Positions 22,682-33,759 of a stretch of 64,000 nt of DNA are shown in pieces (the first letter of the stretch is position 1; each line of letters opens with the position of its first letter). Origin of the DNA: Notospermus geniculatus (taxonomy: Eukaryota; Nemertea; Pilidiophora; Heteronemertea; Lineidae); NCBI GenBank assembly GCA_002633025.1, contig NMRB01002367.1, positions 38,468 through 102,467 on the forward strand, read 5' to 3'. The notes below the pieces were generated by a model. It was not told the DNA's origin, made no database searches, and was given only the letters and a program-made list of their open reading frames with translations. Both the position numbers and the translations under genes were made by a program.

Positions 22682-23093
22682 NNNNNNNNNNNNNNNNNNN
22701 NNNNNNNNNNNNNNNNNNNNNNNNNNNNNNNNNNNNNNNNNNNNNNNNNNNNNNNNNNNNNNNNNNNNNNNNNNNNNNNNNNNNNNNNNNNNNNNNNNNN
22801 NNNNNNNNNNNNNNNNNNNNNNNNNNNNNNNNNNNNNNNNNNNNNNNNNNNNNNNNNNNNNNNNNNNNNNNNNNNNNNNNNNNNNNNNNNNNNNNNNNNN
22901 NNNNNNNNNNNNNNNNNNNNNNNNNNNNNNNNNNNNNNNNNNNNNNNNNNNNNNNNNNNNNNNNNNNNNNNNNNNNNNNNNNNNNNNNNNNNNNNNNNNN
23001 NNNNNNNNNNNNNNNNNNNNNNNNNNNNNNNNNNNNNNNNNNNNNNNNNNNNNNNNNNNNNNNNNNNNNNNNNNNNNNNNNNNNNNNNNNNNN
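22682..23093. other. assembly gap (412 N)
   Basis: Unsequenced. The right edge begins with seven C. Copy A has a C run at the equivalent place (about 21114-21120), so the gap may reflect failed reads through that run. Confidence 1.
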
Positions 23094-24206
23094 CCCCCCC
23101 CAACCATAACCGGAGGCGTCTGTTACCATCTGAATATCCACCGTGGTATCTGTTACTACCAACCCGTTCCATTCTCCTAACGCGCCTAACCACCAGGATA
23201 AATCACCCACAGTCGGAGAATCAAGTTCTAAAATATCACTCCAAGATATCTTGCTAGCTAACAACCTGTACAAGTTCCTTAGAAAAAGCTTGGCCGGGAA
23301 AACACATTTATACATGGACACACACTGGCCCCCTATGCGAGCGAGCCCCCTGGCCGAAATGAAACCACGGTTAAGCACTCTCCTAATGTCTCTTCTTAAG
23401 ATTGACACCCTTCTCTTGGGTATGGAGACCACAACCTTATCACCAGCAGTATTTACCAAATAGCCTATGAATTCTTTCGCCTGAGTCGGGTTGAAATCGG
23501 ATTTTTCAAAATTCACCTTCCAGCCTAAACCTCCCAAAGTATCTAGGAGCAAACGTTTGTGTCCATCAATGTCTATCTTAGCCGCAAACAGGATAAAATC
23601 ATCCACATACAATACCACTCTCAACCCAAGCTGTCGTAGGAAACGTACTACCGGCCGGAGTACTTTAGTAAATATGAAGGGGCTACAATTGTGGCCAAAA
23701 GGCAAAACCGCCCAACGAAAATACTGTTGTTCAAATTCGAACCCTAGCAAAGCCCTATGTTCTGGGTGGACAGGTACATGAAAGAACCCGTTCTTTAAAT
23801 CAGCAGTAACTATATAGTCCTTAGGTCTCGCCACCCGTATTGCAGTATCAATGCCTTCGTACGCGAATTTTGGCGGCTCACAACCCTGATTTAAATGTCT
23901 CAGATCAGTCACTAGTCGAAACCCCTTTTTCTTGGGGACGCACAATATGCGTGAAACACACTTTGGTCTAACGTCACACAGTTCAATACTACCCAATAGT
24001 AGCAAGTCCGATATTTCTTTCCGTAGAAATTCTGTCTCTGCACTGGAAAAAGGACTATTCCCATGCACGAAGCTCTCGATCTGGCTAATGTCATTAATGT
24101 CACCACGCAATGGGAACTTTACACCTTCCGTCAACCAGTCTAAAACCTGGGACGAGGCACCGATCTGGCGCCATCTCTCCAAATTATCAGACAGAACATT
24201 TCTCAT
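23094..24206 (-). pseudogene. DIRS-type RT, copy B, truncated by the gap
   Basis: Open from the ATG at 24206 through the palm motif VVLYVDDFILFAA to RNase H VTDASGYGWG, where the N gap starts. By eye it differs from copy A by a few percent. It includes the true N-terminus (MRNVLSDNLERWRQIGASSQ), which copy A lacks. It starts 14 nt after the gag stop, so expression would need re-initiation or frameshifting. No stop is seen in the sequenced part. Confidence 0.88.
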
Positions 24207-24220
24207 TTATCACACCTAAA

Positions 24221-25165
24221 CTATTGTTGATCATTACTATTATTCGTGGTGTGCTGTTGATATCCGGAATTGAAAACTTGAGGTCTTCCCCGAGGAAAGT
24301 TGTTTCCACGGAGCATGTCCCTGTAACCTCTGTTACCACGGCCACCAAAACCACCTCGAAAACCACCACGGTTATAGCTGCCTCCACGCTCTGAGCCGGG
24401 GTTGCTCCGACTACCAATGCTTGCAAGCTCAGCTGCCACTCGTACGTTCTGGATATTCTGAGAATCGAAACCGGAATTGTGGCGTTGTAGGGACCGGAAT
24501 AACTGAGCAGTAGGGTTATCAAATCTCCCCTTCACCAACAAAGCCGCATATTCGTCCTGTAGGTATCGAATATTAGCGAGAAGCGTCACTACTACTGGCT
24601 GAAGATCCGCATTGTTTTCGTCGATTTGACTCATCAACTTCAAAGCAGTTTCGACGTAACGACCACATTTGGATACGACATTCAGCGTTGTCTGATCCTC
24701 CTTCTTGATGCCCGTTCTGGCATCATGGAGCTTCAAATTTGGCGGCAGCACCACCTTTTCAACCGACGACTTCACCGAGTTGAAGAGTTCCTGTATAGAG
24801 CTCAAGTCGTCCAAAGAATTGGCTGCAGTCCCCAAATTAGGACCGGGACCAACCGCACCAATCGTGCCGGGACCCTGATTTGGGTCTATTGCCTGGTTTG
24901 GCGTACCATACAATGCATGCAAGCGCGACGTGCTACATGTACCACCACCACGTGCGCTGTCTGGGTGTGGCCTGCTGCTCTGTTGCGCAGAGAATCGATC
25001 AGTACCTTCGTCCCTTTTATCAATAATATTATGCTCCAAACGGTCAAGCCGGAAGGTTACGCCACTCACTGACTGTCCCAATTCATCGATCTTTATACTC
25101 AATCTGTCTATCGGATCCCTTGGCGCCGAAAAGAGGGAATATTCTTCGTTTTTTTCCTCGGACAT
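24221..25165 (-). CDS. DIRS-type gag-like protein
   Basis: About 314 residues from MSEEKNEEYSLF. The open frame extends 18 codons upstream, but this Met gives the usual short acidic start. A heptad-like stretch (IDRLSIKIDELGQSVSGVTF) suggests a coiled coil. A Pro/Gly/Asn-rich linker follows. The C-terminus is Arg/Gly-rich (YNRGGFRGGFGGRGNRGYRD), which would bind RNA in place of a zinc knuckle. It is intact with no stops. Position 5' of RT supports the gag role; sequence alone would not. Confidence 0.7.
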   Translation of the reverse strand: MSEEKNEEYSLFSAPRDPIDRLSIKIDELGQSVSGVTFRLDRLEHNIIDKRDEGTDRFSAQQSSRPHPDSARGGGTCSTSRLHALYGTPNQAIDPNQGPGTIGAVGPGPNLGTAANSLDDLSSIQELFNSVKSSVEKVVLPPNLKLHDARTGIKKEDQTTLNVVSKCGRYVETALKLMSQIDENNADLQPVVVTLLANIRYLQDEYAALLVKGRFDNPTAQLFRSLQRHNSGFDSQNIQNVRVAAELASIGSRSNPGSERGGSYNRGGFRGGFGGRGNRGYRDMLRGNNFPRGRPQVFNSGYQQHTTNNSNDQQ

Positions 25166-25190
25166 TGCGGTGGACCTCCGTGTTGTGAAA

Positions 25191-25266
25191 GTGCACAACA
25201 GAAAAGACGCATAACTCAATGCGTATTCCTACGCATTGAGGGAAGAAATAGTTCGTATAACTACGA
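25191..25266. repeat. A1 split direct repeat (5' end of the DIRS-type element)
   Basis: 76 bp, the partner of 17795-17870, in the same orientation and with the same 11-bp-stem hairpin. It marks the 5' end of the minus-strand element. Confidence 0.85.
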
Positions 25267-25595
25267 CCATGATATCTGCAAATATCATGAGAACGAGCAG
25301 GTACAAACTGAAAGTCTCAGTTGCAATAACATCCTTGGTGAGCTAGGCCTATGATGTTGCGACACCAGTTCAATCTCAACCTTTGATATATCAGTTTCAC
25401 TATGAACCAGGTATCGGAGACCTGAAATTTTCATTCCATCTTGTAGCTCAAGTCATGTTACCTGGGGGTAGGTCACATTTCCAGATCTGTAACTGTTGCA
25501 GGAACAAAGTTACAGGGCGTGATAGACCGAACAGACAGACACGCGCGCGCGCACGCACGCACGCTGACAGACAGACATCAGACAGACAGACAGCC
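25267..25595 (+). repeat. dispersed repeat, inverted relative to 62880-63400, with microsatellite
   Basis: TATCGGAGACCTGAAATTTT and GCAGGAACAAAGTTACAGG are reverse complements of segments at 62930-63065; the hairpin ATGATATCTGCAAATATCAT resembles 63380-63400. Positions 25535-25595 are a mixed CAGA/CG/CA simple repeat. The DIRS-type element ends exactly where this repeat begins. Confidence 0.75.
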
Positions 25596-26535
25596 TGACC
25601 AAACACTAACTCCAAACCCCGACCCCTGAGTAGCCAGATTGGTCTATTATAACTGAGCTACACACACCAAGGCTTTGCTGGTACAGTCTGTGATGATCCG
25701 ACGGTTAAAACGGAACTTGTACCGTACAGGCAATGTCGGCTAGGTCGCCTGTCAATGAATGTACCAGGTACATTGAGTGATGGCGCAAAGCCGACACTGA
25801 CCGTACCTGGCACACTGTATGTCGGAGACATTCAGCCATTTACTTTATACCGGCTGTCGAAAAAAAGTGGCAATACCGTGCTCCTTTAAATAGAAGAATA
25901 AAAGAACCCTTTCCCCATATATTATTTCTATTTTACACTATGGTGGTAGAGTGATGATTTTCTGTGCCTAAAACGCTTTTGGCATTCCACATTTAAAAAT
26001 TTTCTGGCGGAGGTCCTCAGACCCCCTGCACCCCCCTTACCGGAAAGCCGGATCCACCACTGCATAAATAAGACAACTTACGACAAGCGGAAGGGATTGG
26101 TGCGCAGCCTCCATTGATGCACGGCCATGACTGGCGCTTGGGGCAACTCATGACTTCAAATGAAGGCCGTCAAATGAAAGAGACTTGTGTCTGTAGGGAT
26201 GGACTGGACTAGTTCAGTTTGTGATTCAATTAAATGTTGATCTGAAAATTGAGACATCGGTCAATCACATCCGACTAATCAGATGTAGATCTAGGCTAAC
26301 AGTCAACACTATTATATACAATACACACAGTTCTATACATTATACTCGAGTTTTGGTGTTGGTCAATCCGGACCACTAGACACTGTTACATGAAGCGACT
26401 GCCATTTTGTCGGAAAGTGAACGACCCCTGGGAACGAGGTTGCGATTTTACCCAATCTCCTACGCGGAGGTCATCATTCACGGTTTTAAGTGGAGCATCA
26501 TAAAATGCGGAACGACACGGCAAGGTGCTAAGCAC
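25596..26535. other. no gene seen
   Basis: No exon supported. Around 25655-25815 there is an imperfect inverted structure with repeated TACCAGGTACATT- and GTGTGTA-like pieces. Otherwise nothing recognised. Confidence 0.4.
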
Positions 26536-27139
26536 ACTGGGCTTGAAATGGGTTGAAGAGGGGAAAAAATTGCCCACAAATCAAACCTGTACCATCTGTT
26601 AGAGTATAGTCTTAGGGAGTGTTTTGATGCAAGAATGAAAAAAATCTGTTGGGAATGTTTTTGAGAAAATCGCATTTTTCTGAAATTTCAATGTCAGAAT
26701 TTGAGAAATGGCTACAAAGGGTTAACGCGCATTTTTTAAACTTCAAAATGAGTTGTATTCATTTGCAAATGATACTAGGGAAGCTCTGATATAAAGACAA
26801 TAACATTCCCCTGTTTTTTCTTGAGAAAAATAGTTTTTTCCTTTTGCAATGGAATTTGAGAACTTGGGTAAAAAGGGTTAATACACATAGTTATGAACTT
26901 AAAGATGGGATGTGTTCATTTCATAATGGCAACTGAATAGCACTTAAGCAAGGACAATAATCGACAGTCATGGCTTACACAAATCCCTGGCCTTATATTA
27001 CATAACATTGCCCAAAGATGGTAGATTCCAGTTTTTTCATCGAATCTTTGCGATTGGATGGCAGGAGGAGGTCAAAAACTTTTGTGATGCGCACATGATG
27101 CTTGATGCACGTTCTCAATCAAATCAGTTCTGAATCGCA

Positions 27140-27570
27140 TTCCGCAAACCGTCTTGCGGAAAACGATTTAGAAAAAATCGATTTGGGAGTTACTATTCAC
27201 ACACAATCTCAAAACGGTTTGGGACCATGTCAAATCGATTCAACTCGTTCACACTGAAAGCGTTTTGAGGTTCTTGTTGTTGTTGTCGGTGAAGCGAATT
27301 CCTGTCCCGCCAGGAAAAACCCCGAAGAACCCAACCACGTGTTGACATGCGGTAGCACGGGAAGTACTCACGGCGCGTGCGCAATGAAAATCGACTTGGA
27401 TAAATCGATTTGGCCACTCACACGTACATTGGAATGCGATACCGCGAAGGCGCTTTAGCCGAATCGACTCGAAAACACATCCGGATGTGTTTTGGATATG
27501 ACGATTTGAAACCGTTTTGAGTGTGAATAGCTAAAAATCGTTTTAGCTCTGCCAAATCGATTTGGAACCT
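27140..27570. mobile_element. nested MITE in the foldback element
   Basis: Inverted arms contain AAAACGATTTAG, AAATCGATTTGG, CTATTCACAC and CAAAACGGTTT and their complements at the right end (near 27495-27570). Arms are roughly 80 bp with several mismatches. The boundaries are approximate. Confidence 0.6.
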
Positions 27571-27762
27571 GTCTATTTAGTTGACTTTTGTGAACAAAAC
27601 AAGTGTGGTCTGTCAAGGTTCACGGAACAAGCCTTTGAGGCGGTCCACGCCGATTTTGCCAAAAATTGGACCAGGCAGGATCTGGTGAAGGACAACATCA
27701 ACAAAATATATGGACTGAAACCAGCAATCAGTAAACGAGTACAACTCAAGTCATGTTTATGA
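27571..27762 (+). pseudogene. possible transposase fragment (EQAFEAVH motif)
   Basis: An acceptor-like TATTTAG ends at 27580. The frame encodes CGLSRFTEQAFEAVHADFAK, then NWTRQDLVKDN. A 'G-L-x-x-x-[ST]-E-Q-x-x-E-x-x-H-x-x-F...W' block is familiar from uncharacterised transposon-encoded proteins of cnidarians and other invertebrates. Nothing else of such a protein is visible. Position inside the foldback element suggests it derives from the autonomous partner. Assignment is from memory of the motif. Confidence 0.35.
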
Positions 27763-29486
27763 TTGTTATTTGTGATGAACACATGTAGTGTATGTCATAA
27801 CTACTCAAAGCATAACATGGTTAGATTCTGGAACAAAACTCTGTTACGGTAGTATGTAAACATTGAAACGTTTCAAAAGAAACGGGCCAAATGAAACGAC
27901 CCAAAAAACATGCTAAATCTGAAGTTGCGTGGCAGAAACGGTGTAATTTTGTTATTTGCAGTTCATTTTTGGCACTTTCATGGCATAATTGCATTAAAAT
28001 CTCTCACAACACACGTCTCCCATTCACGTGTTGTTATTGTTTACATGACACCATGCTTCCCATTCATTCAATGTTCAAGGTCTCCGATCCCAAATATGAA
28101 AGTCGTCGCTTCATAAATTCTCTATTCTATGCGATTATTAATTACCTTTTTGTATCATATACTTTCTCTATATGTCACTCGCCACGGTTATTTTCTGTGA
28201 GGAATTTGTGTGAGGCCTCAAAACGTCTTCAAAATATATATTTTTTGATATTCCAAAGTTTGTAACACAATGTGCATGCGAGTTGTGAATAGACAAGCCT
28301 GGTGGCGACAGGGCTCACTAAGTGGAGGGTTAATGAATGGGAGTAACAGAAAATAGATGGACAATTCGAATACTAATTGGTTGTATCACTTTATCAGAAT
28401 CATCATCATCCACATGTCTAGGCCTAGGCCTATAAATTCCTATTTTCTGAGGAAGTTGGATTTGACGGTTAATGATTAAATGGATTCTAGCCAAGAAAGT
28501 ACCCCTCTCCAAACACAGTCAATGACTCATCAATAAAGCAACAGACCCTTTACCGCAGGATATTCAAAAGACAAACAGAAACACACACTCCCTCAAAATT
28601 TCTTCGCCGCTGGTCAGATGCTAGTAATAACAATTCACTATACACAGTGATACACATTCGCCAAATATAAATAAAAGTGACCTAATTACCACACGCAAGC
28701 TCCATATAGCGTAATCCGTGCAGACACGATTGAAGTAAAACAAGCGACCAGGTATGGTTTGGCTAGTCTTGCGTTCTCGGGAAAAAATCCGTCGATTCGG
28801 TGTCTTTTTTCTCCACAAAGACGTTATGATCAAATCAAACGGACTGACAACAAAATTTAATGACCACTTGAAGAATTTTTGGACCTAAGTTCCGTACACA
28901 ATTCAACCCAACTAACTCACGATCGTGCAAATCAAATTCGGCCTATTTTCGTCATCCACAGACCCAACTCATTTCTCATTGCCAGGAAGGAAATCCAGCC
29001 TCACGCACGATACGCATCCGCTTTTTCAGCCCACAAAAACCCTAATATCTCAAAAACTATGTAACGTATCAAAATTTCGTTGACCTCAGACAAAACTACA
29101 TACAATTCGCCGTACATACATACCAAGATCAATAACATTGGACAAAACATGACTCCACAATCGGATGGAAACGAAAAATCAGACACGAAAATAAGGGTCA
29201 CTTAGTGAGCCAATAATAAGCCAACCAATTAGCGTACTCCGATCATTCCATTTTTATGAGGGGTGCGAGGTTGGCGAGAGGAAAATGTGACGTCGTTCCC
29301 CGCAGTGTTGCCTAAATCTGGCTAAGAAATCACAGAAAAAGCTAAAATGATGATAAAAATCATGAAGGCATCGGGTAATCTACATTCCTCTATTCATACA
29401 AGGTAAAATAACATACACATTGCTATTGCGATGCACATTGACGTCAATGCACAATCCCTTATTGTCTTTGCTTTGGTGTTCTCCCA
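27763..29486. other. interior of foldback element, no clear gene
   Basis: A 124-codon open frame at 27891-28265 is Phe/Tyr/His-rich and not recognised. The rest has no support. Confidence 0.35.
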
Positions 29487-29876
29487 GCACCACAATTAAA
29501 TGTGTGTTAACCCTTTTTTATCCAAGTTCTCAAATTCCATTGAAATTTAAGAAAAAAACTACTTTCTCAAAAAACAGGGAAATTTTTATTGTCTTTATAT
29601 CAGAGCTTCCCTAGTATGAATAGGCTACAAGTGATTTTGAAGTTTTAAAATGTGTGTTAACCTTTTTTATTCATTTATTATTGAATTCTGACATTGAAAT
29701 TTCAGAAAAGTGCGATTTTCTCAAAAAATTCCCAACAGATCTGTTTCTCATTTTTGCATCAAAACACTCCCCATACCATACTCTAACAGATGGTACAGGT
29801 TTGATTTGTGGGTAATTTTTTTGCTCTTAAACCCGTTTTAAGCCCAGTGTGTAGGAGTTTGGATTTGACAGAATGT

Positions 29877-30655
29877 GTACCGGTAGAGGTTACGAGCGAA
29901 GGTTACGAGTTGACCACGGGTAAGAGTTGACCTGATTAGAGAGGATACGCAGCTTTCCGACTCCGACTCCAACTTCGAGAATGAATTGCAGTCCGCTGTG
30001 GACATCCTTGATAAAAACGATGTGATAGAAGTTTTCAATTCGTCAAACACTATAAATTGAAGGCAGAAAAAATTGGTCTAATAAATCAGAAGTGCGGATA
30101 AATAATGAATATTGAAGTAGTAATCCTAGTCGTTACGACTTTGAGACACGAGGTATTTTACGATTCGCAAACATCTATCAAATCGTTTTTATCACGGATG
30201 TCTACAGCGGACTGCAATTCATTCTCGTAGTTGAGGTCGGAGTCGGAAAGCTGCGCAGCCTCTATTATGACAGAGTTGACAGAGTTACGAGTTTACCCGG
30301 TTGTTGACATCTATTCTGACCAGACCTCGACAAGAGATCCACAAAACTGTTCACAAGTCGACAAAAGCTACGTCTACACGAGAGACTTATTTGTCTCGGG
30401 TTAACTTTGTCTCGAGACAAATTAACCCGAGACAAATAACGGAGCGTCTACACGGATACATCTATCAAATCGTTTTTATCACGGATGTCTACAGCGGACT
30501 GCAATTCATTCTCGTAGTTGAGGTCGGAGTCGGAAAGCTGCGCAGCCTCTCTATTATGACATAGTTGACAGAGTTACGAGTTTACCCGGTTGTTGACATC
30601 TATTCTGACCAGACCTCGACAAGAGATCCACAAAACTGTTCACAAGTCGACAAAG
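29877..30655. repeat. direct and inverted copies of a 135-195-bp segment
   Basis: 30171-30365 and 30461-30655 are nearly identical direct copies (CATCTATCAAATCGTTTTTA to CACAAGTCGACAAA). The first 135 bp also occurs inverted at about 29877-30010 (AATGAATTGCAGTCCGCTGT). All carry a Glu/Ser-type coding-like string, but no intact gene is visible. Confidence 0.8.
30371..30454. mobile_element. 64-bp palindrome between 10-bp direct repeats
   Basis: CGTCTACACG occurs at 30371-30380 and 30445-30454. Between them, TTATTTGTCTCGGGTTAA and its complement form a near-perfect hairpin around CTCGAG. It sits at the junction of the two direct copies and is absent from the equivalent place in the second copy. 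It may be a tiny foldback insertion. Confidence 0.6.
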
Positions 30656-31061
30656 ACATGCCCAATACATGAACACACTCCTATACTCAATGATTCTTAC
30701 GAAAATTTGTGATCTGGGTTCCACTTCTACTTTCCCCATCCCCATTTCCTCCTTTAGTGATTTATAGGCTATTAAAGTGATCAGGCTAATGGGCGATTTG
30801 AAAATGATTATTCACAAAAACTAGGCCAATCAATACAAAAATTACCTATTACTCTGTGATGGAATTGTGCATTTCTGAACTCTGATAAAAAACACCTACT
30901 GTTTTAAGGGAAAATGGCACGAGTTGATGATGAAAAACACGTAACGTCTTGGTTATAAGCGGGCACATGTAGTTATTAAGTACGGAACGGAATCGTGGTA
31001 GCAAACGGAATGTGAAAGACGGACCGACCTGTAAACTGGAATGGAACAAAGCTATAATCTT
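30656..31061. other. no gene seen
   Basis: Nothing recognised. Confidence 0.4.
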
Positions 31062-31203
31062 AGGCTGCGTTTAGCTGACACGCGGAATGCGGTATAGGGA
31101 CGCGGAAACCCTGGCGGAAAGAAATGTTGTGTGCGAAAATGCATTGCATTTTCCGCTTCCGCGTTCCGCAATCCGCATTCCGCGTGTCAGCTAAACGCAG
31201 CTT
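31062..31203. mobile_element. hairpin MITE, GCTGCGTTTA family
   Basis: The ends GCTGCGTTTAGCTGACACGC and its complement form long arms; inside are GGAATGCGG and CCGCATTCC. A related element lies at 50708-50817. Confidence 0.75.
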
Positions 31204-31312
31204 TATGAATAGCGCTGTGTTGTGATGTTGGGTTCGTTCTGTCGTGTTGGTATTAAAGATAATGTATCACGGGTATTTTCGCGGCCCACGAAATTCATTG
31301 TTTATTTCCTTT

Positions 31313-31530
31313 TTAGCTCACTCGTGAGCTATAGCCATCACGCGGCGTCCGTCGTCCGTCGTCGTCCGTCGGCGTCCGTCGTCGTCCGTTAGCAGGGCAC
31401 GTTTTGTAACCGCTGGGGCTATTGATCTGAAACTTGGTACACATATACCCCTAGGTCAAATGACCTATGACACCCAATTTCGGTCCGATCTGATTCCTGG
31501 CTTGGCCACCAGGGGGGATAAACCGAAAAC
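31313..31530 (+). repeat. start of a dispersed GTCGTCCGTC repeat family
   Basis: TTTTTAGCTCACTCGTGAGC, then (GTCGTCCGTC)n, then TTAGCAGGGCACGTTTTGTA. The same order recurs at 44190-44285 and 48830-48925. An inverted GACGACGACGG tract is at 56200-56260. I have seen this type of repeat in several marine invertebrate genomes. A matching 3' part may be at 34920-35050. Confidence 0.7.
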
Positions 31531-32465
31531 CTTTAAAGTGCAGTTTCGCCTTAACCGTTGATCGGATCATCACCAAATTTTTATGGTGGGTACATCTTAT
31601 GAGGATACACGACATATCACCCNTACCAACATGGTAACAACATATTTTTGTACAATAAACCTCGCTCAGTATTTTTGTGGGGTGTCAAGTTTTTGGAAAT
31701 GATGCCTCATTACACCACACATATGAACAATTTTTATTTGAATGAAATCCCTGACCCCTGCATACTATTCATGGTAACTTGAATGTTACGGCTTACTCAG
31801 CCTAACAGAGTCCCCTGATCAGGGTTTTTTTGATCGACAGGAGACACCCACTCCTGGCTCCTCTTCAACCACTCAGTGGTTGAAAAGGAGCAAAACAAAA
31901 ACCCAAGCTGGGATCTTGCTCTGTTCAGACCTTGCAAAAACATGTCTAATATCAAAAATAGATAAAGACCAAAAATATACCACTCTGAAACCGGCCCAGC
32001 CCAAGGGTTTTAGTTATTTTTTTAAATAATAGGTGGCGCATGATCAAAAAAGTTGCAAAAATCTAAAAACTTTTGGCACCAAAATATAGGCAGGGGCACA
32101 AGGAATACTAATCACAACTTTGTTTGCAAATCCATGCATTCCCTAATGAGTAATTAGCAATTAAAGGGTCCTGCGCCACCTATATTTAAAAAAATGAACT
32201 CAACGTGCTGGTCCATGCCAGTCTGAGGTATAGTCATCTATTTAAAGATTGATATCTCTGAAACCAGTGGATGGATTTGATTGAATTTTATACTGCTTGT
32301 AGCCAGTGTCTAATTCTTTGACTTGGTGCAGTAACTCTCAGATCGTCCAAGTTTTTGGGGAGATAGCTGCCAATTTTATGCTTTTCAACGTTGAGAGTGG
32401 TACATTTTTGGTCTTTATCTATTTTTGGTAAGAGTCAGAACTGATATGAACAAACTCAAATAATC
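31531..32465. other. no gene seen
   Basis: Probably repeat body downstream of the GTCGTC block. One N at 31623. A short inverted piece lies around 31855-31890 (CACTCCTGGCTCC and CTCAGTGGTTGAAAAGGAGC). Confidence 0.4.
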
Positions 32466-33699
32466 GAATAATAGGGAAACAATAGAAATGCTGTTGTTCG
32501 ATGGACACTTTCTCTGGCCCACCCTGTAGAGAGCATTGTTTACCTCATGTGAAATGAACTTACTAATGTTTTAGTGTCAACTTAGAGCCCACAAAGGTAA
32601 GCTTTTAGGAATTAGATGCAAAATTTGATCGATCAGTGAGTTGTGTCCCTAATTGTCTTCTGTGTTAGCAGTTTGATGCAAATGCAACATGATATGAAGG
32701 CCGGCATCCCGCTACTTTCACAGACTGCAGTAAGATGTCAAAGCGGTTCTCCCTGGTTCAGCCATCTACCAGCGCTGGAAATGATGTTGTGTGATCAGCA
32801 TCAGCGACGACTTGGACAAAATGCATATTCTGCGGTATGCCTCAGACGTCGTCACAGAAGAAACAGGTCACTTCGGACTGGCTTGAACCTGATTCAAGAC
32901 TGGTACTACATCTACGTGTTTTTGCCGGGCTAATGATGCTCTGACCAGACGAAGTGGCTCGGTTTTTGGCTTGAGGCATACCTTTCGATTTTATATTCTG
33001 AGAATTTATTTCTACACGACCTATCCCAGACAGCTGTGTTCAAAATCAAAGTTTCTTCGATTCCTCTGCATCATCAAATCGGCTTAAGTCTATGTTGATT
33101 ACGAAGGGGTTGTACCCCTTTCGTCACCGCGTTGAAGCAAGTTCGCCACTGTTTTGTAGCCGACTCCAACATCTTTATTATTTCTGGTGGGTTCAATCAA
33201 ATGAGCTGGGGTAACCTCTTGGCAGAATATGCTGGTGGGTTCAATCAAAGGTCCTGGGGTAACCTCTTGGCAGAATATGCATTTTGCCGAAGTCGTCTCC
33301 GATGCTGATGACACAACTGATCATGCTGATGACACAACATCATTTCCAGCGCTGGCAGACGTTGAACCAGGGAGAACCGCTTTGACATCTTATTCGAATC
33401 TGTGAACGTAAGGAGGGAAGTCGGCCTTCATATCATGATGCATTTGCATCAGGTGATGATGAGATTGCTAACACAGAAGACAATTAGGGGCACAACTCAT
33501 TGATCGATCAAATTTTGCATCTAATTCCTAAAAGCTTACCTTTGTGGGCTCTAAGTTGACACTAAAACATTAGTAAGTTCATTTCACATGAGGTAAACAA
33601 TATGCTCTCTACAGGGTGGGCCAGAGAAAGTGTCCACCGAACAATAGCATTTCTATTGCTTCCCTATTGTTCGAGGGACACTTTCTCTGGCCCACCCTG
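32466..33699. mobile_element. 1.2-kb inverted-repeat element with about 370-400-bp arms
   Basis: Left arm about 32466-32838 and right arm about 33270-33672 are inverted copies (shared: TTTGTGGGCTCTAAGTTGAC, GAGGTAAACAAT, AGCGCTGG). Each arm ends in GGACACTTTCTCTGGCCCAC or its complement, ending CAGGGTG, a mariner-type terminus. In the loop, 33187-33232 and 33233-33279 are tandem copies of GGTGGGTTCAATCAAA...GGGGTAACCTCTTGGCAGAA. Confidence 0.75.
33612..33699. mobile_element. 88-bp mini-MITE with TA duplication
   Basis: CAGGGTGGGCCAGAGAAAGT and its exact complement are the arms; TA at 33610-33611 and 33700-33701. The left end of the larger inverted repeat (32466-32530) carries the same arm, but its outer arm is missing. 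Confidence 0.8.
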
Positions 33700-33759
33700 T
33701 AGTTTGAAAATTAGATGGCAGCATGGCAATTAGAAGAATCTGCAAAGGGATAAGAACAG

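Larger units (their letters stand above)
17650..25266 (-). mobile_element. DIRS/Ngaro-type tyrosine-recombinase retrotransposon, composite
   Basis: Read on the minus strand, the order is A1 repeat, gag-like ORF, RT, RNase H, tyrosine recombinase, then B1, A2 and B2 repeats. Split direct repeats and the absence of a recognised methyltransferase ORF favour the Ngaro/PAT type over classic DIRS1, which has inverted ends. The element is composite. It contains two RT copies (20857-22117 and 23094-24206), an assembly gap, about 560 bp of unrelated sequence, and two DNA-transposon insertions (19412-19767 and 20055-20852). It may therefore be two overlapping copies or a misassembly. Confidence 0.8.
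26536..29852. mobile_element. 3.3-kb foldback element with about 370-bp inverted arms
   Basis: The left arm (26536 to about 26925, starting CACTGGGCTTGAAATGGGTT) matches the right arm (about 29487-29852, ending AACCCGTTTTAAGCCCAGTG) in inverse order. Shared landmarks include ACCATCTGTTAGAGTAT, TCAGAGCTTCCCTAGTAT (right arm) and GGGTTAA. The arms are diverged by indels. The inner part contains a nested MITE and a transposase-like fragment. The target-site duplication is unclear. Confidence 0.75.

Noticed and set aside
22653-23180. Long open frames across the N gap
   Set aside because: They consist of undetermined residues. The same applies to frames across 55333-55943.
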